A stretch of DNA of 64,000 nucleotides from Epiperipatus broadwayi (lineage: Eukaryota; Onychophora; Udeonychophora; Euonychophora; Peripatidae): assembly GCA_028023455.1 (NCBI GenBank), contig JAQFVV010006200.1, forward strand, positions 4,041,738 to 4,105,737, given 5' to 3'. The position numbers were made by a program, and so were the translations under genes. Numbering within the stretch: position 1 is the stretch's first letter; every line of letters starts with the position of its first letter. The notes beneath the pieces were generated by a model. That model was given only the letters and a program-made list of their open reading frames with translations. It did not search any database and had not been told where the DNA came from. This document shows positions 46,257 to 56,722 of this stretch, piece after piece.

Positions 46257-46859
46257 GTTTTGTTAATGAAAGTTGCTAGATAATCATTCTTCATGAGAGT
46301 TTATTCTATGTCGGAATTTTCTTTTTCTGTACAGTTAGTTTCTGAACAAACTTCTTTTACTCTGTCCACAATGGATTATAGCTCCACATTTTGTATTTCT
46401 GTCATAATTCGATGGATATAATATATTCTCTCTCTCTCTCTGTGTGTGTGTGGTGGTTGCGGTGGAGGGGGGTGATTTCAGTGATCTGATTTTGTCACGA
46501 GTCAATTCTGTCACAAAAATATTTAAGAATTCCAATTTTTTTTTTTTTTGTTGTAATTCTATTGCAAATTTAACTGGAAACATATTGTTGATGTGTGTCC
46601 AGAATAAGTGTAATAATTCGTCATTTATGTCCGTACAATAAATATATCATTAACATAGTAAAAACAGACTTTACAAGCATTTCTCATAGGGGAACAATGG
46701 AATAACGCATCACTCACCAGTCTAAACGAATAATGGATTGGCAAAACTTTAGAGTTTTTTTCTTTTCTTGTTTCACTCTTTAATTAAGAATCGGTATATA
46801 TTTTCTATACTGATTACTAATAGAATGGTTAACTAGACTGACTATGAATTTGAATTCAC
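46257..46859. other. AT-rich spacer with (TC)n(TG)n
   Basis: TC then TG dinucleotide repeats at about 46424-46452, followed by a G-rich patch. No gene supported. Confidence 0.6.
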
Positions 46860-47640
46860 AGAAATTGTTTAAAACACCAGCCAATAATATTGACTTTTTT
46901 AATAGCTTCTAGCTCTCTAGTTTTGCTAATATATATCTTATATCTCATTAATCAATGATCACTTCCCTTAACATACTTATTAAGTACACTACAATTTTAA
47001 AATGCATCTTTCTTGTTAATCAAAATATAATTAAATTTTATCGTACTTTCATTTAGATGCTTTGTTTTGGATTTTTTTTCTTTAATTAATAAAAGATTTT
47101 TTTCCCCAGTCACTTCCACACCGCTATTTTTTTTTTTTTTAATTTTTGTCTCCATATTCAAATTTACCCACAGCACATCCATTTTTCAAAGATCCTCCAA
47201 ATATTAAAATCTAACCTGACAATTTAAAAATATTGTTAAGTCTGATTAAAAGCTTTCTATACATACCAATAAAAATTATCTACTTTTTCATCGCAATGAG
47301 AACTTGTTGGAGCATAAACTTGAGTTATCTACATTTAATATTTTCCATTAAGTTGCTTGACATTCTATCTGTGCATTATAAATCTCCTTATTAAGCTTCC
47401 ATTTTTTATTTATAACAAATTGCACTCCATTTTGCTTCTGATATTTGAATCCACTTTTCAAGTCAATTGTTTTTTCTTCTCTTTTCTTAACTTTACAGAG
47501 TTGACAGTGCTTTATTTTATATTTTCTGCTTCATATAATATTTTTTGCTTGATAGGGATCTACGTTGTAGGTAGTTAGTGAAAAGTAATTGTGGCTCCTT
47601 ACATCTGGTAATTGCCAACTGCTACTGTGTTGACTGACAA
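46860..47640 (-). pseudogene. RTE-like LINE endonuclease fragment (copy 1)
   Basis: Minus strand, from 47500 down: blocks corresponding to QISEAKWSAICYK, MKK-IIFIGMYRKLL, VGKFEYGDKN, then GVEVTGEKNLLLIKEKKSK and ESTIKFNYILINKKDAF (IDYILINxxxR in intact members), and GSDHLMRY (SDH catalytic pair). This is the second half of an APE-type endonuclease. Stops and shifts throughout. The RT is not attached, so it is a separate insertion from 48035-49650. Confidence 0.7.
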
Positions 47641-48034
47641 TTTTACATTCTCTGACATATGAAGACAGTAATTAACTTTTATCTGATTGTATATGTTAAC
47701 TATGCTTTAAAAAAAATCCAACTGATATCTTAGTTACTAAATATTATGCCACTGAGTAAACCATCTATATTGTTTATCATATAATTAATCATACAGTTGC
47801 CTTATGTGGTTTGATGCAATAATAGAGTACAGTCACTGAAGTTTAGGGTCTATGTATTGTGGTCCAGTTCTTCCATTTCTGGTGTTTATATTTCTTTTGA
47901 ATTTCCAAGAAATAAAGCCATCCAGTTATTTTTATTTACTTATTGCACAATAATAACTCTGTTTGGTTCTTTTGAGGTCTCAAAAAGAAATCAAATGGTT
48001 TATTTTTAGTTAGTAGCCATTTCCTTTTTCCAGC
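47641..48034. other. AT-rich spacer
   Basis: Nothing recognised. Confidence 0.45.
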
Positions 48035-49650
48035 CATATATATCATCATCATTTTGATTATTAATGATCTATTGTAGGATGAAAGTCTCCCAAAGTTTAA
48101 TCCAGTTTCTCCAACCATTGTTTCTCTTTTCCACATCCTAACAGCAAACTTTTTTATTCATCTCACATGTGATCTCTTTCACAGTCTTTTACAAATTTCT
48201 TAGTATTTACTATAAAACTTCAATTATCCATATTTTATTATCTCTATTAACAATATGCCCAATCAAGTTCCATTTCAGTCTTTTAATTCCTTAAGTGTTG
48301 TCAGCGATAACTGTTTGTTCTCTCACCTAAGTATTTTATTTTTGATCTTTTCCTACTGCTTCTAACTTATCTCTTTATATTTTGTTGATCTATTGAGCAT
48401 CCAAAATCTCAGATCCTTAGTAAGAATTGAAAAACACATCTATAAAAAAACTTTTTTTAAAATACATATCTTTAAATACTAAAGTATTGCAATCAGAAAT
48501 ACTCCATCCAACTTTAATTTTACAATTAGTTTAAATGCATTATGTTTCCATCTATGTTAATAATTTAATCAAGGTATTTGTAGTTATTAACTTATTCTAA
48601 TCCTTGATTATCAATATTTATTTTCTTCTTCAGGGAAAATGCATTAAATATTACTTTAAACTTTTTAGCATTTATCTTTAGTTCTTCTTTTTTACTTTTA
48701 TTTGATAATTTTTGCAACATTTACCAAAGCTCTAAAGTAGTGGCTCTCAATGTTCCTAATGCCATGACCCTTTAATATAGTTCCTTATGTTGTGGTGACC
48801 CCCAACCTTTAATTTTTCTATTGTTATGAATCAAAAATGTGTTTTCCAATGGTCTCAGGTGACCCCTATGAAAGGGTTGTTCGACCCTCACAGGAGTCAT
48901 GATCCCCCAGGTTGAGAACCACTGCTCTAAAGCATTATTTTCAGAAACAACTACATTATTTTCAAAATCTAAGTGACTTAAATAATCTTCATTTACTTTT
49001 ACAGACTTAGCTTTTCATTTTAATCCATTAAATATTTATTGTAAAACTGCTGTTCACAATTTTTGAGATATAGAATCATTTTATCATACACTCTTTTCAA
49101 TTTTAATCTTTTTAGCATCACTAAGTAATCTAATCATTACTGTTGCAATTTCATAAATATTCTTCACAATCTGACAATATCCTGTGTCTACATTCTGATT
49201 ATTAATGGTATAATTACTGTGGAGATGTTTATAAAAAGAGTTGCTAGTCAAAATCTGCAAATCCCAAGTATAATGGTAATTCATACTCATTAGTTGGTTT
49301 TATAACTTATCTCAATATTTGGATTTATATCATTGTGCTAAAATTACTTTTAAATCCAACTAGTTCTTTTGATTAATTAAAATTCAATGTTTGCTATAGA
49401 AGAGTTGTAATTATAAAGATAAAGATTTCGTATTGTCCAAATAATTTTGCAATTTCTAATATCTTTTTTTAATCACTTTTCTTAAACAGCAATATTACTA
49501 TTGCATTTTTTCAATTGTCTGTTACATCTTTATTATTTAGGTATTTGATACAGAAAATTGCAACAAATTTTCTATTTCTTCATTTCTTCTTTTAAAATAC
49601 CAGTAATAATTCAATCATTTTCTGAACCCCCTCCCTACTTAATATATTTA
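48035..49650 (-). pseudogene. RTE-like LINE reverse transcriptase to 3' end, interrupted by a hAT MITE
   Basis: Minus strand from 49650: SREGVQKMIELLLVF, DVTDNKNAIVILLFKK, ELVGFKSNFST and TNEYELPLYLGFADFD (motif A region), NIYEIATVMIRLLSDAKKIK (49170-49090), then FENNVVVSENNALE. Beyond the MITE come LQKLSNKSKKEELKIN, FNAFSLKKKINIDNQ and NNKYLD (motif around YLG), ending at the ATC-type tail near 48050. The order matches RTE-type endonuclease-reverse transcriptases. Frames are broken many times. The 48730-48932 insertion sits between ALE and L, and the reading frame resumes after it is removed. Confidence 0.78.
48730..48932. mobile_element. SPIN/OposCharlie-like hAT MITE, 187 bp, with 8-bp duplication
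   Basis: A non-autonomous DNA transposon from TAGTGGCTCTCAA (48738) to TTGAGAACCACTG (48924), with terminal inverted repeats of about 13 bp (CAGTGGTTCTCAA when read from the right). The perfect 8-bp duplication CTCTAAAG (48730-48737 and 48925-48932) fits the hAT pattern nTCTAnAn. Internal blocks GGTCGAACAACCCTTTCA, AGGGGTCACCTGAGACCA, GGTTGGGGGTCACCACAAC and AACTATATTAAAGGGTC are those I know from SPIN-type and related rodent/marsupial hAT MITEs, a family documented as horizontally transferred among animals. It has no coding capacity and would need a hAT transposase in trans. Confidence 0.88.
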
Positions 49651-50274
49651 ATTTTCATGTTTCCCCTGTTCATTTAAAATATATAGCTATTCATGAGATG
49701 TAATTGTAGCAAGTGCTTTTTTTGTTGTTGTTTTATATAACTATACAATCATCTTTCCTTTTTTAGTAATTATTCCAAATACCAAGATAATGTTTTATAC
49801 TTTTAAGACATTTATATTCTTCTATAGCATTATTACCTGGTAATTTACAATTATATTTTTTACATCATAATTATTTGCTTTACTCGTGGTTTTGCTCACA
49901 TTAATAGAATAAAAGAATAACGCAATATGTAGCTGTTCCTACAGTTCATATATTTACATATTATTTACATGAAATAATAATAATATATGGGTTATCAATG
50001 CCAACATCATAAAAATATAACTTTTTAAGATTAGTTATATTACTAAATTTGATCAAATGTTAGAATTTTTGTTTAAATATATTTATCATGTGATAAACTA
50101 ATTTTTAAAAATGGCTATGAAATTTTAACATGCTATTTTTTGTTCATGCTCCACTTGCAAGTAAAAAATTAAATACATACCACAAAGAAATTTAATTAAT
50201 TAAAAATATGTTTACAAATCAAATTTCAACTTACTTTATCAAAAACTATAATTCTCTCCATTTCTACAGTAAAT
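49651..50274. other. AT-rich non-coding stretch
   Basis: No supported feature. Confidence 0.5.
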
Positions 50275-50389
50275 ATTTAAGGTAGTGTTCTATTAGCCAC
50301 TATACATTCCTTGATGTTTTCTCTGCAAAAACACAGAATTATTGCTGTTTACGTGCCTGAAACTACAGCTAATACAACACTACGTTCAT

Positions 50390-50700
50390 AATAGCCATTT
50401 ATGGTACATGAGATAGCATTGTTCTCTAAGCATATGTACAGAAATAGTACACCCAGATTTGTGTAGTGACACTTTATGCATATGATCAGTAATGACAGTT
50501 CCTACCATTTCATATGAGGTTGGCTGGACTTCATAAAACTCTTCAAATCTGCTTCCAAACTCATTGTCTTATACCTCAACTGATATAGTGCTACATAGTG
50601 ATAATTTTCTGTCTGTCAGCATGCATCCATAGGCAGTTTGGAAGCTGTGAGCTTTTGGGGAGGGATCAGGCAGAACACAGTTTGAGGTGTTCGCATAAGT
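50390..50700 (-). pseudogene. Unidentified coding remnant inside the TIR-flanked relic
   Basis: The minus strand reads, in one frame, NTSNCVLPDPSPKAHSFQTA, YGCMLTDRKLSLCSTISVEV, one stop, then DNEFGSRFEEFYEVQPTSYE, MVGTVITDHMHKVSLHKSGC and TISVHMLREQCYLMYHKWLL before a terminal stop about 50 bp from the inverted repeat. With a single stop in about 105 codons it looks like real protein sequence, possibly the C-terminus of a transposase. No family is recognised. Confidence 0.45.
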
Positions 50701-52239
50701 GTCATTCGACTCCGTGAGAACTGATGTTCTTCTCAGTGTTCTGGAACAGCTAAATGTACCACCCGTATACATTCAAATAATTGAGAACCTTCTTTACAAT
50801 CAGGAAGTGTTCTTGTCCCTAGATGGTCGCATTGCCCCAGGTTGTATGCCCTACATCTCCATCCCGCAAGGTTCTCCCCTGAGTGCACTTCTCTTTGCTG
50901 CCTATATCAATCCAATGCTGTTGAACATCGAGGCCACGTTTTCTGGTATCGCTGTTCCGCTACTTAATGAGAACATCAATCACATCTCCTATATGGATGA
51001 TGTAGTTGTGTTTCTTTCATCCCATGATGAACTGGGTAAGCTAAAACAACTTCTTGATCACCATGGCAAATTATATGGTTTCCTTGTCAACCCAAAAAAA
51101 TCAGCTATTTGGTCAATTCTTACTGGCCAGAAGATCTCTGGTGGATTTGAAGCAGCACCACAGAAATTTCTAGGATTTCACCTATCAAAAACACCCACGG
51201 TGATGCGTAAAGAGATACAGGACTCATTATTAGAGAAAATTGAAACCACAATCGCATCTTTGTCAAAAATATACCTTTCCCTATTTGGGAAAGTAGCCCT
51301 TTAAATGCTCTCATTCTTCCAAAAATAATATACTATTTGGCAGGGTTCATCCCCACCAAGGTATTCATCAACAAAGTAGAAACCGCCTGTAGAAAACTGT
51401 GTTGGGCGGGCCGATCACCCATAATTAGCTTGAGAATCCTCCAAAAGCCCAAAACTTCAAATGGTCTCTCACTACACTCGCTAACTATATTCAACTTACA
51501 ACACATCCATAATGTACTCTACAACATCTTCAAGGAAAATGAACGTGCTCAATGCCCACTTCCGGAAAAGGACATTCAACCTACTGATCGACCACCCCCC
51601 AGAGGACGTGCCTTGCTCCTTCAACAGCAGATCAACTTTATCTGTGATAACATCAAACCAACATCAACCCTATTTCAAAGAAAACTTGCATATTGGGAAG
51701 TGTTTGATCTTCTTGACCATCAAAAACAGAGGATCCCCAGCTGCCTTTCTATCAACATCCCTCGAATGATAAGGATGACCAAGCTCTGGAAGTTGCCGCC
51801 AAAAATCGTGGACTTCCTATTGAAATCGAACCTGCATGCCCTCCCAACAAATGCCTTTCTCCACTATAAAAGGGGGCAAGATATTGACCCTAATTGCACA
51901 TTGTGTCAAAGACAGGAAGAGACTACTGATCACTTCCTCTTCGAATGCATAACTTTGAACAATTTAAGAACTCATTTTCAACAAAACATGACAAGAAATC
52001 AAATTGAAATGAACCCCAAGACAGCAATTGAAAAGGGCATATTCTCTGAGATCCGGCTTTCAGCCATAATTAACTTTTCCATCTGGGCATTGCGCTGTAA
52101 GCTGATGTTCCAGGCTGAGACCTTGAATAATATATTCACAGCGTTTTTCCAAATACTAAACAAGGAAAGGGATAGAGATATGCGCACTGCTGACCCCTTC
52201 ACAGCTGCACAAACCTGGGACTCCATTGCAATTGGATAG
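50701..52239 (+). pseudogene. Tx1/L1-like LINE RT and zf-RVT domain, one frameshift
   Basis: The first frame (to 51304) has FDSVRTDVLLSVLEQL (motif A), ISIPQGSPLSALLFAAYINP (motif B) and NHISYMDDVVVFLSS (motif C, YMDD). It also has NPKKSAIWS and PQKFLGFHLSK, typical of the L1/Tx1 group. A one-base loss near 51299 gives a stop. The other frame reads LNALILPKIIYYLAGFIPT and continues to 52239. That second frame has CRKLCWAG, PRMIRMTKLWKLPPKIVDFL, LHALPTN and CTLCQRQEETTDHFLFEC (C-x2-C-x8-H-x4-C, zf-RVT type), and then IINFSIWALRCKLMF. The catalytic residues visible in the truncated RT are intact, so decay is slight. Confidence 0.88.
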
Positions 52240-52555
52240 AGCTCCCCGCAACTTTGCTGTTTATTGGGTGGCTGTTGCTTTTCATCATTTCATAAAACTG
52301 AAACATGGATATTAATACTATCTACTAACAGCATCTCATATTAATCTTCCCTGCTATGAACTTTAGACAAATTGGGTGTCTATGATATATTTTTGGAACA
52401 ACAAACAAGTCACAAAAGTTTCCTGTGCAAACATTAACTCAAATATATCCTTTTTTTTATTTGCATGTTATTTCATAATCATTTACTTGTTTTTTTTTAC
52501 TTTTTGGTCTGTATTTCTATGGTCTAAATGTACAATAAATTTGGTTTTTGAAAGA
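50701..52555 (+). mobile_element. Tx1/L1-like LINE, 5'-truncated, GC-rich relative to host
   Basis: Starts abruptly inside RT motif A (FDSVRTDVLL) and runs through the RT, a C-terminal domain with zinc knuckle, and a 3' UTR ending near 52555 (AATAAATTTGG). It is visibly richer in G and C than surrounding DNA. It lies inside the 50275-52812 relic. The same clade left tails at 10825-11640 and 13690-14300. Confidence 0.85.
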
Positions 52556-52559
52556 TAAA

Positions 52560-52700
52560 AATAGTTTTTAAATAGCATAAATTTAAAAGAAACCCTCCCC
52601 CGCATAATTTCCAAAAAAGTTGTTTTTAAATGAATTTCCAAAAAAGTAATTTTTAAATAGCATAAATTTAAAAAAAGAAAACCCCATAGCATAATTTCCT
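52560..52700. repeat. Short direct repeats
   Basis: TTTTTAAATAGCATAAATTT at 52565 recurs at 52650, and AATTTCCAAAAAAGT recurs at 52606 and 52633. It is part of the relic flanking the LINE. Confidence 0.6.
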
Positions 52701-52812
52701 ATTAGAAGAAAAAGAAAATCAGGCTGGACCAGAAATGTTATATTGATATGTTTTTTGACAGAAACAGCACCATCAAGTGTTGTACAATGGCTAATAGAAC
52801 AGTACTATATTT

Positions 52813-53224
52813 AAATATGCAGGCCACAACATAATTTTCCAATGACTGTAATATTTTAATCTGTGCTACCCTCTTTTTATATTTTATGAAGTCATCTGGA
52901 AATGGTTACAATTTCAATTCATATTGCAAATTTCCAAAGTTTTTAAAATAATTAAGTACCATAAAGCAAAAATCCATAGCCTACGTAATTCTACAAACAA
53001 AAAAAAAAAATTGTTCAAGATTCATCAAGATTGGTACAATATTTATTGAATTATACAGTAACAAAACAAACAAATTTTTACATTTATATAGTCATAAAGA
53101 GAAGGATTAATTCTTGTTCTATCATTTAACAATATTCTAAATATTAAATTCTTATTAATGGATTGTATTTACATTTTTATATATATTTTATATCACTGTC
53201 TTGTTTCCATAAAACATTTATGGC
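52813..53224. other. AT-rich spacer
   Basis: Nothing recognised. Confidence 0.45.
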
Positions 53225-53870
53225 AAATTGCTTCTTTTTTGTGCCGGCTATCTTCCTTGCACTTCTTAACTGAGTATCATTTAATTTATGATTGATTTCA
53301 ATCATGTCTGCATCATCTTCAATGTCTGTTAATATTTTAAAATGATTTGCAAGTTTTAATTTAAATTCATTGGAGGCTTTCAGAAGGTTAGAAATATCTT
53401 TCTTAGTATTTTTGTTTCTCTAGTTTTATACAAACATATATCATAATATCTTTAATCGGTGATTACTTCCTGTGTTGAATCTATTAAAAATATAACAATC
53501 TTGAAATAGATATTTTTTGTTAATCAAAATATAATCCAATTCTGCTGTATTTTGCTTCCATGTCTATTTTGTTTAGTATTTTTAAAGAAAGAATTTTGGC
53601 AAATTTGGCAAACTCTACAAGTCTGTCTTCTCTACCATTTCTATTACCATTTTGCCAATAACATTTTCAGCATTTACTACTAATTCTAGCATTAAAGTCT
53701 CCTATGACAATTCTAAAACATTGTTTGGCCTGGTCAAAATTATTTTGTACATCTATATAAAAATTCTTTACTTCCTCATCACAATGAGAACTTGATAGGG
53801 AATAATCTTGAATCATTTGCATTTGATTTTTTTCTATTAATTTAAATCTTGCAACACTCCTCACTCTTTT
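53225..53870 (-). pseudogene. RTE-like LINE endonuclease fragment (copy 2)
   Basis: The 53864-53667 frame reads MQMIQDYSLSSSHCDEEVKN, FYIDVQNNFDQAKQCFRIVI, GDFNARISSKC. YSLSSSHCDEEV is the worn form of YAPTSSHSDEEV, and GDFNARI is the GDFNAK metal-binding motif of RTE-type endonucleases. Downstream pieces (RNGREDRLVEFAKFAK, NIYFKIVIF, then SDH-like SPI) continue to about 53230. The N-terminal part is missing above 53870. Confidence 0.78.
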
Positions 53871-53873
53871 AAA

Positions 53874-54402
53874 TTCCAGTACTTAAGCTTTTCCCATATA
53901 TAAGCATTTGGGTTGGAAAGAATAGGTGGATTCGATTCATTTTATTCTTTCCTAGATACTATATCTTGTGTTGGGAGTTAAAGTATTCATTTATTATTAA
54001 CACTCTTAACAAGCGCATGCACAATAGCTTGACAAGGCTGATCTTTAATGTGTTACAATTTATAACACAGCGCTATAAAAATAAATGCTTATTTACATAT
54101 GTTTAAGTTTCATTTGAGAGTGACATTTAGTAAATTCTAGATAATTTCGTCATCATTCATTCAGACATCGTAAACAGTAATTTAAAGTGAGTGGTCTATC
54201 CTCACGCTTTCACTTCCAGTACTTAAGATTTGCCCATATATAAGCATTTGGGTCGGAAAGAATAGGTGGATTCGATTCATTTTATTCTTTCCTAAATACT
54301 ATATCTTGTGTTGGGAGTTAAAGTATTCATTTATTATTAACACTTTTAAAAAGCACATGCACAATAGCTTGACAAGGTTGATCTTTAATGTATTACAATC
54401 TC
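53874..54402. repeat. R2 repeat, about 1.5 tandem units (period 340 bp)
   Basis: TTCCAGTACTTAAG, GCATTTGGGTTGGAAAGAAT and GGTGGATTCGATTCATTTTA, then CTATATCTTGTGTTGGGAGT, run 53874-54058. They recur from 54214-54402. CGCTATAAAAATAAATGCTT (near 54070) follows the first copy. The same family forms an inverted pair at 63628-64000. Possibly a solo or tandem terminal repeat of a retroelement. Class unknown. Confidence 0.75.
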
Positions 54403-54962
54403 TACAATGTTGTTTTTCCACTTATTATTTATTTATAATGAATATCACTCTATATGTGATTCTAATATTCATACCTTTGTAGTAAAATACATGCCCCTTT
54501 TTAAATTGTCTTTTCACTTTTTCTTATAACTTCACAAAATCACACAGTGTCTCACTAAATATTAGACAGTTCTTCCAATTTGTGCAATCTTCTTTCACTT
54601 AACAGTTTAGGTTTTTAAATATAAAAGTCATTATTTAATGGAAGGTTGGATTCCTATCCAGTGCATTTTAGCACCTTCTGCTTTCAGCTGCCAACTACTG
54701 TTCTTAGGAATAAAGATCATAATTTACTTTTATCTATCATTATTGCAAATCTCTCTCTATATAAAATGTGCTTTACTCACATACATTTATCCTGCTTTCA
54801 AGACAACAACTGATATTTCAGTTAATCAGTCAAGAAAGAGCATGGTGTTTATTAATCTTCAAATTGAAGTAAAATGCTAGTAAACTCACCATGCTGGCTG
54901 ATGCATGTTGATAATCAGTCGAAGCATATTTGTTCATCATATTAATAATTAAATAGTAATAA
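54403..54962. other. AT-rich non-coding stretch
   Basis: No supported feature. Confidence 0.5.
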
Positions 54963-55164
54963 CAGCTGCAATAAAAAAAAATAGGTATATGGCTTTTTAT
55001 TGGTCGGGTGTCAATAAGAAATTCAATAAAAAAAAAATAGGTATATGGCTTTTTATTGGTCGGGTGTCAATAAGAAATTCGAGCGCCAGAATCAATCCTG
55101 GGATATCCCGATCTCCAAGTCGGATGATACCGCTTCGCCAAACCACTCAGAGCGCAGCTGCAAT
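54963..55164 (-). mobile_element. Second tRNA-derived SINE family, tail duplicated, 10-bp target duplication
   Basis: Minus strand 55154-54973: the tRNA-like head has A box GAGTGGTTTGGCGAAGCGG, an anticodon arm CCGACTTGGAGATCGG (loop with GGA, serine-like) and a B box-like GGATTGATTCTGG. The tail is TTTCTTATTGACACCC ... AAAGCCATATACCTA plus poly(A). The 56-bp tail including its poly(A) is present twice in tandem. The perfect direct repeat CAGCTGCAAT (54963-54972 and 55155-55164) bounds the whole, so both tail copies arrived together. The family differs from the Gly-type SINEs. Confidence 0.85.
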
Positions 55165-56344
55165 GATAAGAACGTATGAAATGGACATTAGGAATTTGAC
55201 CTGCTTGGTTTCTTTAAAACTTCAAAAGAAATCAAATCATCTTTTTTACCATTAACACCAAACTCAAACATGCACATACACATATATAAACTTAAATAAA
55301 TATATGTAACCAAAACACAGATACATTAATACAATTAATTATACATATATATATAAAGAGATTTACATTTATACACAAACCACGTTATTAGTGATTTTAA
55401 GTACGTAGAATTATGTCGTTGCCATTGACAGAAGTTTGACCGGTTGGAATATACGTGCATTGAAATATAGATGGGGGAGAAACTTGGAATTGCACAATTA
55501 ATTTTAATAAATAATAGTATGAATTCACAGTCGACTGAAGTTTTACATTGTATTAGTATTACAATTATTTGCTGATATTATTCGGAGGTAGTTATATACT
55601 AGACAAACTATATGTTTAAAGAAGTTTACGGAAGTATTTTTCCGCCTGGGGTAAGGTTGATTTTAAGCAATGTTTTCACCTGTTAACAATAAGTGCTAAT
55701 TCTTTGATAGTTTATTAAACAATTCTAACAATACTATCAGATAAAGAAAAAACCCAATAGAAATACAAAGTAAGCGCTATTCAGCGAATATTAGTAAGCA
55801 GTAATTAGTCTGATATTATTTATGAAATAAATAAATGTCAATAAACAGAGTTAACAGTTTAATAACCTCAATTTCTGCCTCGAGGTAAAGTAATTTTTTT
55901 TTTTAAAAAAAAAACAATTACAATAAAAATTCTTAATTTTAATAATAATAATTATAATATTTCTATTTTATTAGATTCTGTACAAGTCGTTTCCGACAGA
56001 TTTTGATTAATATTTCTGTATTATCAGACAGATTGTGCAAAAACATTAAGTATTGTATATACTTTTTTTAAATTTCTATTGGAAAACCTCATAAATTATA
56101 TTATGGGTATTGCACCGCTGTGAACTATTACGTAATTAATCATCAAGTTCAATAAAATAACGATCAGTAATTTTATTCGTATATTTTCGGACATTCTTCT
56201 TTAGGGGCAATCCCCTATTGTTATGTTATTCAGTTTACTGAAATAAGCAAATACAAAAATGGACGACAAGGCCATGCTTATAAATATACAATATTACATA
56301 ATAGAGATGTCTGCCCATCCCTTGTATATGTATTAAATGGATTA
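55165..56344. other. Unique-looking stretch with retained CG dinucleotides
   Basis: No shared repeat was found, and CG dinucleotides are more frequent than elsewhere (for example 55382-55460). At 56259, ACAAAAATGGACGACAAGG gives a good start context and a 26-codon frame (MDDKAMLINIQYY ...) ending in TAA, with a donor-like GTATAT before the stop. It could be a host 5' exon or chance. Confidence 0.3.
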
Positions 56345-56722
56345 TGTCCTGTACATGAGGAGTCAGATTGACCTTAGGTCAACATAGGTGTGACAAGAAT
56401 CTTAGCCTCAGGGTGGCCTTTGAGCATTCCATCATCAGATTTTTAATTGGATGGACGGTTGAAGAATTGGAGTGTGGAGTGGATTGAAGCCTCCATTAAA
56501 GTATGAAGATTAGCTATCTTAATATATATCTGAGCACTTATAGCATATATGTGTAGAGATGGTAATCTGGATCAACTGATGATTGCTGGTTTAGCATGAA
56601 ATACATATATTGACGATTATTTATCTTTTCAACATATATGTGTTCAAATGTATCAGTGTTATGAGATAGTGTGGAGAGTGGTAGGTCATGTGAAATTCTG
56701 TGCTCATATACCCTATATAATA
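56345..56722 (+). repeat. H1 repeat unit, essentially full length, with hammerhead ribozyme
   Basis: The most complete plus-strand unit: start GGATTATGTCCTG, then GAGTCAGATTGACCTTAGG, GGACGGTTGAAGAATTGGAG, TTAGCTATCTTAATATATAT, ribozyme 56564-56618, TTATCTTTTCAACATATATG, and 3' end TGAGATAGTGTGGAGAGTGG through CATATACCCTATATA. Homologous over its full length to 30410-30806. Non-coding. Confidence 0.75.
56564..56618 (+). ncRNA. Type I hammerhead ribozyme, H1 family, core intact
   Basis: Stem I 5' arm AATC-TGGA-TCAA, CTGATGA (56576-56582), stem II TGCT/AGCA around GGTTT (outer pair lost), GAAA (56598-56601), short stem III, cleavage after A at 56609 (AUA), 3' arm TTGA-C-GATT. TCAA/TTGA and AATC/GATT replace CCAA/TTGG and GATC/GATC of the 30525 copy, so pairing is maintained by paired changes. 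All core bases are present, but the weakened stem II may lower activity. Confidence 0.8.

Larger units (their letters stand above)
50275..52812 (-). mobile_element. TIR-flanked relic of unknown class, split by a LINE
   Basis: About 60 bp at 50283-50340 (TAGTGTTCTATTAGCCACTA ... CTTGATG ... GCAAAAACACA) is inverted at 52748-52805 (CATCAAGTGTTGTACAATGG, CTAATAGAACAGTACTA). Between them lie a minus-strand coding remnant (50700-50390), the Tx1-like LINE (50701-52555) and an AT-rich part with short direct repeats (52560-52700). The picture is a DNA transposon hit by a LINE. The superfamily was not recognised and the target duplication is unclear. Confidence 0.5.

Noticed and set aside
51120-51314. 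Minus-strand frame opposite the Tx1-like LINE
   Set aside because: Shadow of the LINE coding strand, which carries all RT motifs.
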